A DNA stretch of 40,873 bases. Source: JBFMEX01 sp040752215 (GTDB lineage: Bacteria; Pseudomonadota; Alphaproteobacteria; Rhizobiales; Hyphomicrobiaceae). Both the position numbers and the translations under genes were made by a program. Shown piece after piece: positions 26,375 through 36,551 of this stretch (positions are counted from its first letter, which is position 1; each line of letters begins with the position of its first letter). The stretch lies in NCBI GenBank assembly GCA_040752215.1, contig JBFMEX010000101.1:1-40873 (forward strand), given 5' to 3'. The notes below the pieces were generated by a model. It saw nothing but the letters and a program-made list of their open reading frames with translations. It searched no databases and was not told where the DNA came from.

Positions 26375-26854
26375 CTACTGCTGCATGGCGATGACCATGT
26401 TGGGGCCCCCCTGCAGCGCCGCCAGCTTGGTCTTCCACCAGTATCCGGCCCGGCTCAGCTCCTCGATATGACGCACCGCGGCCAGATGGCTCGCCCGGGT
26501 GGCCTCAATCACCGAGCCGAGATGCTGGCGATGCCGCGCGTGCTCCTGGATGTCGCGGTAGAGCGCGGCGCAGTAGTTCCAGACCATCGGGTTGGCGGGC
26601 TGCGCACAGCCCGCGCGATGCATCTCGGCGCCCTTCTGCTGTTCCATCTGGGCGTGCCAGTGGAACGCCATCTGGGCCTGGTCCAGCTGCGCGTAGGACT
26701 GGCGGGCATGCATGTGCGCGCTGCCGAGATCGCGCTCGATCGCCCCGATGGTGGCGGAGGCCTGCTCGGCATCGCCGGCCTCGGCCGAATGCATCAGGGC
26801 TATTACGGTCGCGGCGATCAGCGCGATCGCGGCGGCAACGGTTCGTCTCATCAC
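26375..26854 (-). CDS. Exported protein of unknown function
   Basis: A 159-residue protein that I do not recognise. It begins with a signal peptide (MMRRTVAAAIALIAATVIALMHSAEA, likely cleaved near residue 26). The mature part is helical and rich in His, Met and Gln (HMHARQSYAQLDQAQMAFHWHAQM, HARHRQHLG), with two Cys (AGCAQP, NYCAAL). The His/Met density hints at metal contact, but nothing specific supports it. An AGGAGA site lies just upstream of the ATG at 26854. It is convergent with aroA and has no co-directional neighbour. Confidence 0.7.
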   Translation of the reverse strand: MMRRTVAAAIALIAATVIALMHSAEAGDAEQASATIGAIERDLGSAHMHARQSYAQLDQAQMAFHWHAQMEQQKGAEMHRAGCAQPANPMVWNYCAALYRDIQEHARHRQHLGSVIEATRASHLAAVRHIEELSRAGYWWKTKLAALQGGPNMVIAMQQ

Positions 26855-27548
26855 TCTTCTCCTCTGGAATGTCGATCTGGGGCCTCAGAGCCCGCTGGTG
26901 GATGATCTTCAGGTTGCGTCACGCGACGGAGACAGGCCGAGCGGGGCGGATGCCGGTTGTCCGCGCCAAGCCCGAAAAGGGGTACCTCGGCCGACAGTCG
27001 TTGCCGCGGCCAATAGACTTGGAAACTCGACGTATGATTTCGGTGTCGCCTTCGAATTTTCGGCGATGCGACGAATAACTAGCACGAATTCAATATTCTC
27101 CGACAGAACGGGAATTCGAGTATTTGCATGTTTCCAATCGATTGTGGCATCAAAGCCATTATTTGCACCGGGGGAATCATTGGTGGCCGCCGGCGGTGCA
27201 CCTCGAGATTGTCTTGCAACTCGGCGGTCGCAGAGGGTGCAGCAGCCAGGACGGCCTTTTTCGATGTGCGGGCAACTTTCGGATTCGACTCGATCCGCTT
27301 ATGAACGCGAAGTCGATTCGGGCCCAATGGAATCGGATCGGATTTTTTTTAAGATGTGTCCGGTGAAGAGTTGCGGCATCGAATTTGCTTTGTCGAGGCA
27401 ACGTGCGGATCGAGCCAAATTTCGCGAGCGTGATCGCTGGCGTCCTTTTGGGGATAGTCAGCGATGCGAGCGCAGGAGAAACAAGCCGCGTGCGGCCGGG
27501 TGCCGTGGGCGGCGGGTCTTGTGTGCGGGGTAAGGCCGCTGCATTACG
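26855..27548. other. Gene-free interval, locally AT-rich
   Basis: No convincing gene is visible in about 690 bases. The sequence between 27000 and 27400 is clearly richer in A+T than its neighbours. It contains a short inverted repeat CGATTC/GAATCG (27314-27319 and 27330-27335) followed by eight T (27343-27350), which may be a terminator on the plus strand. Long open frames across the interval have compositions unlike real proteins. It could be the remains of a mobile insertion or a small RNA region. Confidence 0.4.
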
Positions 27549-27767
27549 ATGCGCAATACACCCGAGGATGCGGCCGCGACGATTGGCTTCCGACTGCCCG
27601 AGGACATCGAGGCCAAGCTCCGCGCCCGGGCCGCGGCAGACAACGTCGCGGTGTCGGATCTCGTGCGCGAGGTGATCGCCGAGATTGCGACCTTCGATCG
27701 CGACTTCGAGGTCTACCGGCGCGCCTCGGGACAGGTCTTGCGCAATGTACTTGGTTGGCGCAGATGA
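27549..27767 (+). CDS. Small ribbon-helix-helix-type protein
   Basis: A 72-residue protein with the layout of a CopG/Arc-type DNA binder: a beta strand ATIGFRLPEDIEAKLRARAAADNVAVSDLVREVIAEIATFD, followed by a basic tail. Such proteins regulate their own genes or act as antitoxins, but no toxin gene is adjacent. It lies 46 bases before cmk and may share its transcript. Family assignment is from pattern only. Confidence 0.6.
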   Translation: MRNTPEDAAATIGFRLPEDIEAKLRARAAADNVAVSDLVREVIAEIATFDRDFEVYRRASGQVLRNVLGWRR

Positions 27768-27813
27768 GGCCTCGCATCGTCACTTCGGCGGCGCGGGGAG
27801 AGGGCAGGGGCAC

Positions 27814-28440
27814 ATGATCATCGCCGTCGACGGGCCGGCAGCCTCGGGCAAGGGCACGCTCGCCAAGCGGATCGCCGCCCATTTCGGCCTCGCCCACCTC
27901 GACACCGGCGCGCTCTACCGGGCGGTGGCGCGGGACGTCGCCAAGGCCGGCTTCCGCCTCGACGACACCTGGGCCGCTGTCGCCTGCGCCCGCGGCCTCG
28001 ATCCCACGAGCCTCGACGACCCCGGCCTGCGCGAGGCCCACGTCGGCGAGGCGGCCTCGATCGTCGCCCGCATTCCCGAGGTCCGTGCCGCGCTCCTCGG
28101 TTATCAGCGCGCCTTCGCCGCCCGCTCGCCGGGCGCCGTGCTCGACGGGCGCGACATCGCGACCGTGGTCTGCCCCGGCGCCGACGCCAAGCTGTTCGTC
28201 ACCGCCACGCCCGAGGAGCGGGCGCGCCGCCGCCACGCCGAGCTCGCCGGCCGTGGCGAGACGGAGCCTTTCGAGACCGTGCTCGCCGACATCCGGGCCC
28301 GCGATGCGCGCGACTCCGGGCGTGGTGCCGCTCCCCTCAAAATGGCCCCGGATGCCGACTTGCTCGATACCACGGAGTTGGATATAGAGGCGGCATTCGA
28401 CGCCGCTGTCGGATTGATCAAGAGGAAGATCGGCCAATAG
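27814..28440 (+). CDS. cmk: Cytidylate kinase
   Basis: A 208-residue kinase that phosphorylates CMP and dCMP with ATP. The P-loop is GPAASGKGTLAKRIA. Substrate and lid motifs follow: LDTGALYRAVA, LDGRDIATVVCPGADAKLFVTATPEERARRR and RDARDSGRGAAPLKMAPDADLLDTTEL. The ATG at 27814 gives the family N-terminus. Its place upstream of rpsA is conserved in many Proteobacteria. Confidence 0.96.
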   Translation: MIIAVDGPAASGKGTLAKRIAAHFGLAHLDTGALYRAVARDVAKAGFRLDDTWAAVACARGLDPTSLDDPGLREAHVGEAASIVARIPEVRAALLGYQRAFAARSPGAVLDGRDIATVVCPGADAKLFVTATPEERARRRHAELAGRGETEPFETVLADIRARDARDSGRGAAPLKMAPDADLLDTTELDIEAAFDAAVGLIKRKIGQ

Positions 28441-28651
28441 GGGAGCGCCGGCACCCGTTGACGGGGGCGCACCCCAAACCCAGTTGGCGGGGCGTTTCCC
28501 CATCCAGCGGCACGCGATCCAAGCAACCCATGAAGCCGGCCGATGGCCTGCAGGCGCCCGCCTGTGCGCCACTCCGACCGGGCATCCGCAATCCAAGGCG
28601 CCGCCCGCGGCCGATGCCGGCGGTGGCACCGATATCGATCCAGGAGTAAGC

Positions 28652-30373
28652 ATGACCACCCCGACGCCGAAAGAGATGAGCCCCAGCCGCGACGACTTCG
28701 CCGCCATGCTGGCCGAGAGCCTCGCCAAGGACGACGTGTTCGAGGGCAGCGTCGTCAAGGGCAAGATCGTCAGCATCGAGAAGGATCTCGCCGTCATCGA
28801 CGTCGGCCTCAAGATGGAGGGCCGGGTTGCCCTGAAGGAGTTCGGCGTCGGCGGCAAGCCGGCCGACCTCAAGGTCGGTGATACGGTCGAGGTCTATCTC
28901 GAGCGCATCGAGAACGCGCTCGGCGAGGCGGTTCTCAGCCGTGAGAAGGCGCGCCGCGAGGAGAGCTGGACCCGCCTCGAGAAGCAGTTCGAGGCCGGCG
29001 AGAAGGTGACCGGTGTCATCTTCAACAAGGTCAAGGGCGGCTTCACCGTCGACCTCGACGGCGCGGTGGCGTTCCTGCCGGGCTCCCAGGTCGATATCCG
29101 CCCGGTGCGCGACATCGGCCCGCTGATGCATCAGCCGCAGCCGTTCCAGATCCTCAAGATGGACCGCCGCCGCGGCAACATCGTCGTCTCGCGCCGCTCT
29201 GTGCTGGAGGAGACGCGCGCCGAGCAGCGCGCCGACATCGTCGCCCGCCTCGAGGAGGGCCAGGTCATCGAGGGTCTGGTCAAGAACATCACCGACTACG
29301 GCGCGTTCATCGACCTCGGCGGCATCGACGGCCTGCTGCACGTCACCGACATGGCGTGGCGCCGTGTCAATCATCCATCCGAGATCCTCAACGTCGGCGA
29401 CACTGTTAGAGTGCAGATCATCCGCATCAACCCGGAAACGCAGCGTATCAGCCTCGGCATGAAGCAGCTGCAGTCCGACCCCTGGCAGGCGATCGAGGCC
29501 AAGTACCCGGTCGGTGCCCGCTTCAAGGGCAACGTCACCAACATCGCCGACTACGGCGCCTTCGTCGAGCTGGAGCCGGGCGTCGAGGGCCTGATCCACG
29601 TCTCCGAGATGAGCTGGACCAAGAAGAACATCCACCCCGGCAAGATCGTCTCGACCAGCCAGGAGGTGGAGGTGCAGATCCTCGAGGTCGACCCGCAGAA
29701 GCGGCGCATCAGCCTCGGGCTCAAGCAGACCCAGGACAACCCGTGGGACTCGTTCCTCTCCGCCCACCCGAAGGGCTCCGTGGTCGAGGGCCCGATCCGC
29801 AACATTACCGAGTTCGGCCTGTTCGTCGGCCTCGACGGTGGCGTCGACGGCATGGTCCACCTCTCCGACCTCGACTGGAACAAGCCCGGCGACGAGCTGA
29901 TCAAGGAGTACAAGAAGGGCGACACGGTGAAGGCCGTGGTGCTCGATGTCGACAGCACCAAGGAGCGCATCAGCCTCGGCATCAAGCAGCTCGCCGGCGA
30001 TCCGGCAGACATCCTCGGCCGCTTCAAGAAGGGCGACGCGGTCACCTGCACGGTGGTCGCGGTACAGGAGAACGGCATCGAGGTGAAGATCGCCGACACC
30101 GAGATCACCACCTTCGTCAAGCGCTCGGACCTCTCGCGCGACCGTTCCGAGCAGCGGCCCGAGCGTTTCACCGTCGGCCAGAAGGTCGATGCCGCCGTGA
30201 CCAACATGGACAAGGCGGCGCGCCGCATAACCGTCTCGATCAAGGCGCTGGAGATCGCCGAGGAGAAGCAGGCGGTGGCCCAGTACGGCTCGTCCGACAG
30301 CGGCGCTTCGCTCGGCGACATCTTCAAGGCGGCGATCAAGAAGAAGGACGCCGACGAGTCCGACGAGGAGTAG
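28652..30373 (+). CDS. rpsA: 30S ribosomal protein S1
   Basis: A 573-residue RNA-binding protein with six S1 repeats that helps mRNA binding to the small subunit. Repeats show as GKIVSIEKDLAVIDVGLKMEGRV, GVIFNKVKGGFTVDLDG, GLVKNITDYGAFIDLGGIDGLLHVTDMAW, GNVTNIADYGAFVELEPGVEGLIHVSEMSW, GPIRNITEFGLFVGLDGGVDGMVHLSDLDW and a last, more degenerate one. The ATG at 28652 has an AGGAG site. A GC-rich hairpin follows the stop. The 211 bases between cmk and rpsA hold no gene. Confidence 0.97.
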   Translation: MTTPTPKEMSPSRDDFAAMLAESLAKDDVFEGSVVKGKIVSIEKDLAVIDVGLKMEGRVALKEFGVGGKPADLKVGDTVEVYLERIENALGEAVLSREKARREESWTRLEKQFEAGEKVTGVIFNKVKGGFTVDLDGAVAFLPGSQVDIRPVRDIGPLMHQPQPFQILKMDRRRGNIVVSRRSVLEETRAEQRADIVARLEEGQVIEGLVKNITDYGAFIDLGGIDGLLHVTDMAWRRVNHPSEILNVGDTVRVQIIRINPETQRISLGMKQLQSDPWQAIEAKYPVGARFKGNVTNIADYGAFVELEPGVEGLIHVSEMSWTKKNIHPGKIVSTSQEVEVQILEVDPQKRRISLGLKQTQDNPWDSFLSAHPKGSVVEGPIRNITEFGLFVGLDGGVDGMVHLSDLDWNKPGDELIKEYKKGDTVKAVVLDVDSTKERISLGIKQLAGDPADILGRFKKGDAVTCTVVAVQENGIEVKIADTEITTFVKRSDLSRDRSEQRPERFTVGQKVDAAVTNMDKAARRITVSIKALEIAEEKQAVAQYGSSDSGASLGDIFKAAIKKKDADESDEE

Positions 30374-30405
30374 CCGGCCGCCTCCCGCCGGGCCCGAGCC
30401 TCGAC

Positions 30406-30437
30406 AGGGCGCGCCGCCGCAGGGTGGTGCGCCCTTT
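30406..30437 (+). terminator. Intrinsic-type terminator after rpsA
   Basis: AGGGCGC (30406-30412) pairs with GCGCCCT (30429-30435), extended inward by four pairs including two G-T, with an 8-base loop. Only TTT-C-T follows, so a strict T run is absent. Confidence 0.55.
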
Positions 30438-30578
30438 CGTCTGTGCAACTCGGGTCGGCGTGCAGGCGACGGTTGAAGCCGGCCCGATCCTTGCTTACCG
30501 TCTCGACAACGATAACCGCGCGCCAGGCGCCCCGAGCGTCGTCCGGCCCGCTGACGTCCAAGCCTTGCGGAGCATTCC

Positions 30579-31544
30579 ATGTTCGAGACCGAGACCGTCC
30601 TCGACCGCCGCCGCCTTCGCCGCCACCTGAGCTTCTGGCGGCTCGCGGCCATCGCCGCGATCGCGATCGCTGCCGGCGCCTATTTCTCCAACGGCGACAC
30701 GCTCGCCGGCCTCACCGGAAAGAAGCAGATCGCCCGGGTCACCCTCGAGGGCACCATCTCGGAGGACCGCAAGAAGCTTAGGATGCTCGGCAAGATCGCC
30801 GAGGCCGACCACGTCGCCGCGCTGATCGTGTTCGTCAACAGCCCCGGCGGCACCACGACCGGCGGCGAAGCGATTTACGAGGCGCTGCGCGAGGTGTCGA
30901 AGAAGAAGCCGGTGGTGGCTCAATTCGGGACGATCGCCGCCTCGGCCGGCTACATCGTCGGCCTCGCCACGGATCACATAGTCGCCCGCGGCAACACCAT
31001 CACCGGCTCGGTCGGCGTCATCGTCCAGTGGCCGGAGGTTTCGGACCTGCTCGACAAGGTCGGCGTCAAGGTCAACGAGGTGAAAAGCGGTCTCTTGAAG
31101 GCCACGCCCTCGCTGTTCCAGCCGCTCGACGAGCCGGGCCGCAAGGTGACCAGCGAGATGGTCACCGACAGCTACAGGTGGTTCCTGTCCCTGGTCGAGG
31201 AGCGGCGCGGCATCAAGGCCGACAACGTGCCCGGCCTGATGGAGGGCCGCATCTTCTCCGGCCGCCAGGCGCTCGCCCACAAGCTGATCGACGAGATCGG
31301 CGGCGAGGCCGAGGCGGTGCGCTGGCTCGAGGACGAGCGCAAGATCGCCAAGAAGCTCAAGGTCGTCGACTGGAAGCCCTCCGACGGCTCGCGCTTCGGC
31401 CTGACCAGCATCGCCGCCGACATCTCGCGCGCCGCCACCTCCGCCGCGCTCACCGCCTTCAGCGAGCGGGCGGGCGAAACGGCCCTGCTCAGAGGGTTCA
31501 GTCTTGACGGCCTCGTCTCGGTTTGGCACCCTTCGGAAAACTGA
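30579..31544 (+). CDS. sppA: Signal peptide peptidase SppA (short form)
   Basis: A 321-residue membrane-anchored serine protease that degrades cleaved signal peptides. One membrane helix (about residues 20-36) precedes the ClpP-like domain. The Ser/Lys pair appears as S122 in IAASAGYIV and K174 in KSGLLKATP, separated by 52 residues as in Bacillus SppA. FVNSPGGTTTGGEAIYEAL forms the oxyanion region. The C-terminal ~60 residues are helical and less conserved. It lies between rpsA and ihfB, as in many Hyphomicrobiales. Confidence 0.93.
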   Translation: MFETETVLDRRRLRRHLSFWRLAAIAAIAIAAGAYFSNGDTLAGLTGKKQIARVTLEGTISEDRKKLRMLGKIAEADHVAALIVFVNSPGGTTTGGEAIYEALREVSKKKPVVAQFGTIAASAGYIVGLATDHIVARGNTITGSVGVIVQWPEVSDLLDKVGVKVNEVKSGLLKATPSLFQPLDEPGRKVTSEMVTDSYRWFLSLVEERRGIKADNVPGLMEGRIFSGRQALAHKLIDEIGGEAEAVRWLEDERKIAKKLKVVDWKPSDGSRFGLTSIAADISRAATSAALTAFSERAGETALLRGFSLDGLVSVWHPSEN

Positions 31545-31575
31545 GACATTACAAACACTTTCCGGGAGGGTGGGC

Positions 31576-31869
31576 GTGATCAAGTCGGAGCTCATACAAA
31601 AGATCGCCAACGCCAATCCGCACCTCTTCCATCGCGACGTGGAGCGGATCGTCAACGTCATCTTCGACGAGATCGTCGATGCGCTGGCCCGCGGCGACCG
31701 GGTCGAGTTGCGCGGCTTCGGTGCCTTCACCGTCAAGCATCGCCCGGCGCGCGAAGGGCGCAACCCGCGCACCGGCGTCACCGTCTCGGTGGCCGAGAAG
31801 TTCGTGCCGTTCTTCAAGACCGGCAAGGAGCTTCGCGACCGTTTGAATGGTGGCAAGGCAGAGCACTGA
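31576..31869 (+). CDS. ihfB: Integration host factor subunit beta
   Basis: A 97-residue DNA-bending protein that pairs with IHF-alpha in replication, recombination and sigma54 promoters. It shows KSELIQKIANANPHL, VNVIFDEIVDAL, the flank ELRGFGAFTVKHRPAREGRNPRTG with the DNA-intercalating Pro, and the end VPFFKTGKELRDRL. The GTG at 31576 gives the usual family N-terminus and follows a GGGAGG site; ATG starts are absent nearby. Confidence 0.95.
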   Translation: MIKSELIQKIANANPHLFHRDVERIVNVIFDEIVDALARGDRVELRGFGAFTVKHRPAREGRNPRTGVTVSVAEKFVPFFKTGKELRDRLNGGKAEH

Positions 31870-31938
31870 GCGGTCATCGTGCGCGCCTGCGGCCCGCGCC
31901 GGTGGCTCGCCGGATCCAACTGAGCCCGGAGGCAGATC

Positions 31939-32292
31939 ATGAGTGTGCTGAGGCGGATCTTGGTTCTTCTGATCGCTTTTCCCGCCGCTTTGCTGCTGGT
32001 GACACTGGCGCTCGCCAATCGCCACGGCGTGCGCATGGTGCTCGATCCGTTCCGGCCCGAGGCACCGGTGCTCTCGCTCGAGCTGCCGTTCTATGTCTAT
32101 CTGTTCGGGGCGCTGATCCTGGGCGTGCTGCTCGGCGGCCTGGCCACATGGCTCGGCCAGAGCAGCTGGCGCCACGCCGCCCGCGTCAAGAACCAGGAGG
32201 CGCGCCGCTGGCGGGCCGAGGCCGATCGCCTGACGCGCGAGCGCGACGACAGCGTAGCGAGCGGCAAGCAGCTGGCGCTGGCCGGCCGCTGA
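31939..32292 (+). CDS. LapA-domain membrane protein
   Basis: A 117-residue protein with two membrane helices (about 8-26 and 53-73) followed by a charged coiled-coil end (RVKNQEARRWRAEADRLTRERDD), the layout of the LapA/YciS family that helps lipopolysaccharide assembly in E. coli. It lies directly after ihfB, the usual alphaproteobacterial position. The start has a GGAGG site. Confidence 0.85.
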   Translation: MSVLRRILVLLIAFPAALLLVTLALANRHGVRMVLDPFRPEAPVLSLELPFYVYLFGALILGVLLGGLATWLGQSSWRHAARVKNQEARRWRAEADRLTRERDDSVASGKQLALAGR

Positions 32293-32375
32293 GTAGCGCC
32301 TCCGGCCGCATGCGGGCAGACGATTGCTTCGTCTGCCGGGGCTCGCGACGTCATTCGAGCCGGAATGCCGAGGCC

Positions 32376-33038
32376 ATGCCGATCGAGGATGCCTTCTCCT
32401 CCCTGCTCGCCGTACTCGATGCGCTCGCCGTCGCCGTGTTCGCGGTCACCGGCGCGCTGGTCGCCAGCCGCAAGCAGATGGACATCTTCGGCTTCGCGCT
32501 GCTCGGCACCGTTACCGGCGTCGGCGGTGGCACCGTGCGCGACGTGCTGATCGGCAAGCTACCGGTGTTCTGGGTCGAGAAGCCGACCTACGTCGCCATC
32601 TGCATCGTCGCCTCGGCACTCGTGTTCTTCACCGCCCACATCCCGGAATCGCGCTACCGCGTGCTGCTGTGGCTGGATGCGGTCGGCTTGTCGCTCGTGT
32701 GCGTCGCCGGCGCGGCACGCGGCCTGGAAGCGGGCGCCGGCGCCTTCATCGCGGTCGTTATGGGTGTCATCACCGCTGCGTTCGGCGGCATCATCCGCGA
32801 CGTCCTCGGCGGCGAGAGTCCTGTCATTCTGAGGCGCGAGATTTACGTCATTCCGGCGCTGCTCGGCGCCACGGTCTACGTCGCAGCGCCAACTGGCGGG
32901 GTGGCGGGCCTGCCGGCGATGGCGGCGGGGTTCCTCGCCTGCTTCCTGGTGCGTGGCCTCGCACTCTACTATGGCTGGTCGCTGCCGCCCTATCGGGGGC
33001 GCCCGGGGCGTCCGGCGCGCGATGGCGAGCAGCGGTAG
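32376..33038 (+). CDS. Trimeric intracellular cation channel (TRIC/YadS) family protein
   Basis: A 220-residue membrane protein with about seven helices in two inverted repeats. The repeat signature is FGFALLGTVTGVGGGTVRDVLIG in the first half and VVMGVITAAFGGIIRDVLGGESPVIL in the second, each with the G-G-x-x-R-D-V-L motif of the former UPF0126 family. These bacterial relatives form cation channels. It ends 7 bases before trpF. Confidence 0.9.
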   Translation: MPIEDAFSSLLAVLDALAVAVFAVTGALVASRKQMDIFGFALLGTVTGVGGGTVRDVLIGKLPVFWVEKPTYVAICIVASALVFFTAHIPESRYRVLLWLDAVGLSLVCVAGAARGLEAGAGAFIAVVMGVITAAFGGIIRDVLGGESPVILRREIYVIPALLGATVYVAAPTGGVAGLPAMAAGFLACFLVRGLALYYGWSLPPYRGRPGRPARDGEQR

Positions 33039-33045
33039 GAGTGCG

Positions 33046-33717
33046 ATGACGGTCGAGGTCAAGATCTGCGGCATCAGGAGCGAGCCGGCGCTGGCGGCGG
33101 CGATCGAGGCCGGCGCCGACTATTTCGGCCTGGTGATCTTCCCGCCGAGCCCGCGCCACCTGGAGCCGGCCGCGGCCGCCGCCCTTGCCGCGTCGGCGCG
33201 CAGTCGCAGCCGCATTGCCTCGGTCGCGCTGCTGGTCGATCCCGATGACGACCTCGTCGATGCCGTCTGCCGCATTGTCGATCCGGACTTCCTGCAATTG
33301 CACGGTCGCGAGACGCGCGAGCGGGTGACGGCGATCCGCGCCCGCGCCGGCCGGCGGATCATCAAGGCCGCGAGCGTTGGCAGCGCGGCGGACGTCATGG
33401 CCGGCGAGGCCTACTATGCGCCCGGTGCGCTGGCCGACATCGTGCTGTTTGACGCGAAGCCCCCGTCCGACCCGGGCGCGCTGCCCGGCGGCAACGGCCT
33501 CGCCTTCGACTGGCGCATGCTGGAGGGGCTCGCGGACCGGATGCCGTTCGCGCTGGCCGGCGGACTGACGGCAGACAACGTGGCCGCAGCCATCCGTCTC
33601 ACCGGCGCCAGCCTGGTCGACGTCTCCTCGGGTGTCGAGAGCCGGCCGGGCGAGAAGGACGCGGCCCTCATCCGCCGCTTCCTTCAGGCGGCAAAGACGG
33701 CTAATCAGGCGTCCTGA
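33046..33717 (+). CDS. trpF: Phosphoribosylanthranilate isomerase
   Basis: A 223-residue barrel enzyme of tryptophan synthesis. It shows VKICGIRSEPAL with the catalytic Cys, FPPSPRHL, FLQLHGRET, DIVLFDAK with the catalytic Asp, FALAGGLTADNVAAAI and VDVSSGVESRPGEKD. The ATG at 33046 has a GGTAGGAG site. It heads the trpF-trpB-trpA run. Confidence 0.96.
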   Translation: MTVEVKICGIRSEPALAAAIEAGADYFGLVIFPPSPRHLEPAAAAALAASARSRSRIASVALLVDPDDDLVDAVCRIVDPDFLQLHGRETRERVTAIRARAGRRIIKAASVGSAADVMAGEAYYAPGALADIVLFDAKPPSDPGALPGGNGLAFDWRMLEGLADRMPFALAGGLTADNVAAAIRLTGASLVDVSSGVESRPGEKDAALIRRFLQAAKTANQAS

Positions 33718-33753
33718 GCGACGATACATCACGCCCACCGAGGAACGGCCCCA

Positions 33754-35016
<1,263 letters not shown>

Positions 35017-35102
35017 GAACCATGCCGGGTCGCCAAAGCTGCAGGCTTCGGCCCGGTGTGGTATCAATCTTTGTCGATGCTCCGGATCGAGGAGACCTCA
35101 AC

Positions 35103-35429
35103 GTGACACTGCAAACCTCGGTTTCCGCCGTGCTCGACGAGGACGGATTGGTCAGGGACTTCTCTCTCTGGTCCGAGGACCTGGCTCGCGCTCTGGCGCG
35201 CGAGGAGGGTTTGGGTGAACTAGGCGAGCGGCACTGGCGCCTCATCCGAGCCATGCGTTCCGAGTTCCAGCGCCTGAGTGGTCCTCCCGCGATGCGCCTC
35301 GTATGCCACCAAGCCGGCATCGACCGCAGCGAGGTCAACGCTCTGTTCGGCTATTGTCTGGTCGCTTGGCGCGTTGCCGGCCTGCCCAATCCGGGCGAGG
35401 AGGCCAAGTCCTACCTGAGCGCGATGTAG
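35103..35429 (+). CDS. DsrC/TusE-like protein lacking the C-terminal redox cysteines
   Basis: A 108-residue protein with the DsrC/TusE fold pattern: LDEDGLVRDFSLWSEDLARALAREEGLGELGERHWRLIRAMRSEF, then PPAMRLVCHQAG and the end WRVAGLPNPGEEAKSYLSAM. In DsrC and TusE the end reads AGLPKPTGC with a penultimate Cys that carries sulfur, and in DsrC an additional Cys lies 11 residues earlier. Here these are Glu and Trp. Persulfide transfer by the classical mechanism is therefore excluded. Cys-less members of this superfamily are thought to have regulatory roles. The GTG at 35103 has a GAGGAGA site; an ATG at 35022 is possible. It sits between trpB and trpA. Confidence 0.8.
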   Translation: MTLQTSVSAVLDEDGLVRDFSLWSEDLARALAREEGLGELGERHWRLIRAMRSEFQRLSGPPAMRLVCHQAGIDRSEVNALFGYCLVAWRVAGLPNPGEEAKSYLSAM

Positions 35430-35723
35430 CTTCCGCGAGCGACGGCTTCGACCCGGTGTCGCTGCTGGCGGGGCGCATCACGACGCGCGTCGGGATCGGC
35501 CTTCGTCCCTGTCGTTCTGCCTTGCCCTCGCCGCCCGGGTAGCGGGCATCGAGCTGCGCGAGCAACCGCGGCTCGGCGCGCTGCTCTATCCGATCAGGAC
35601 CGAGATCCTCGCCGAGGTCGAGCGCCGCCTCGACGATTGAGCGGACGAGCATGGGCGTCGGCCTTGACCGGCGGCGTCTCGGCGCCTAGGACCGGGCAGC
35701 CAAACTCGAGGATCGACGCGCCC
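35430..35723. other. Interval before trpA, possible gene remnant
   Basis: The plus strand carries IELREQPRLGALLYPIRTEILAEVERRLDD ending in TGA at 35638-35640, with protein-like composition but no start or continuous upstream frame. A neighbouring frame reads DGFDPVSLLAGRITTRVG. Together they may be a frameshifted small gene. No function can be assigned. Confidence 0.3.
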
Positions 35724-36551
35724 ATGCCTGCCGCCACCCGCATCGACAAGACGTTCGCCGCTTTGAGGCAGGAGGGCCGCAAGGCGCTGGTGACATTCAT
35801 CACCGCCGGCGATCCCGACCTGGCGACCTCCCGCAAGATCCTCGCCGGGCTGCCGAAGGCCGGCGCCGACATCATCGAGATCGGCATGCCGTTCTCCGAC
35901 CCGATGGCCGACGGCCCCTCGATCCAGGCCTCCTCGCTGCGCGCGCTGAAAGCCGGCCACAAGATGCGCATGACGCTCGACATGGTGGCCGAGTTCCGCC
36001 GCAAGGACCCGACGACGCCGATCGTGCTGATGGGCTATTACAATCCGATCTACGTTTATCCGAACGCGCGCTTCCTCGACGAGGCGGCTGCGGCCGGCGT
36101 CGACGGCCTGATCGTCGTCGACGTGCCGCCGGAGGCCGACGACGAGCTGTGCCTGCCGGCCATCGAGCGTGGTCTGAATTTCATCCGCCTCGCCACCCCG
36201 ACGACCGACGCCAAGCGTCTGCCGGCTGTGCTCGCCAACACCTCGGGCTTCGTCTACTACGTCTCCATAACCGGCATCACCGGCGCCGCCGCGCCAGACG
36301 TTAATGACGTTCACAACCAGGTCAAGCGGATCAAGCGATCGACCAAGCTGCCGGTCGTCGTTGGGTTCGGTGTCCGGACCGGCGAGCAGGCGCGCCAGAT
36401 CGCCGCTGGGGCGGACGGCGTCGTGGTCGGCTCCGCGCTCGTCACGGCCGTCGAGAAATCGTTGACCGACAAAGGAAAAGCCTCTGGCAAGACGGTGCCC
36501 GCCGTCCTAGATCTTGTTGAAACGCTGAGCCGGGCCTTGCGGGGCCGCTAG
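35724..36551 (+). CDS. trpA: Tryptophan synthase alpha chain
   Basis: A 275-residue barrel that cleaves indole-3-glycerol phosphate. It contains VTFITAGDPDLATS, the catalytic Glu in DIIEIGMPFSDPMADGP, MGYYNPIYVY, the catalytic Asp in LIVVDVPPEAD, and the phosphate site PVVVGFGVRTGEQ. The ATG at 35724 matches the family length. Confidence 0.97.
   Translation: MPAATRIDKTFAALRQEGRKALVTFITAGDPDLATSRKILAGLPKAGADIIEIGMPFSDPMADGPSIQASSLRALKAGHKMRMTLDMVAEFRRKDPTTPIVLMGYYNPIYVYPNARFLDEAAAAGVDGLIVVDVPPEADDELCLPAIERGLNFIRLATPTTDAKRLPAVLANTSGFVYYVSITGITGAAAPDVNDVHNQVKRIKRSTKLPVVVGFGVRTGEQARQIAAGADGVVVGSALVTAVEKSLTDKGKASGKTVPAVLDLVETLSRALRGR

Noticed and set aside
25083..26438. Long minus-strand frame opposite aroA
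   Set aside because: His/Arg/Gly-rich composition typical of an antisense shadow; aroA motifs are complete on the plus strand.
28418..30652. Very long open frame (744 codons) on the minus strand opposite rpsA
   Set aside because: It mirrors the codon structure of rpsA in GC-rich DNA and has no recognisable domain; rpsA on the plus strand is unambiguous.
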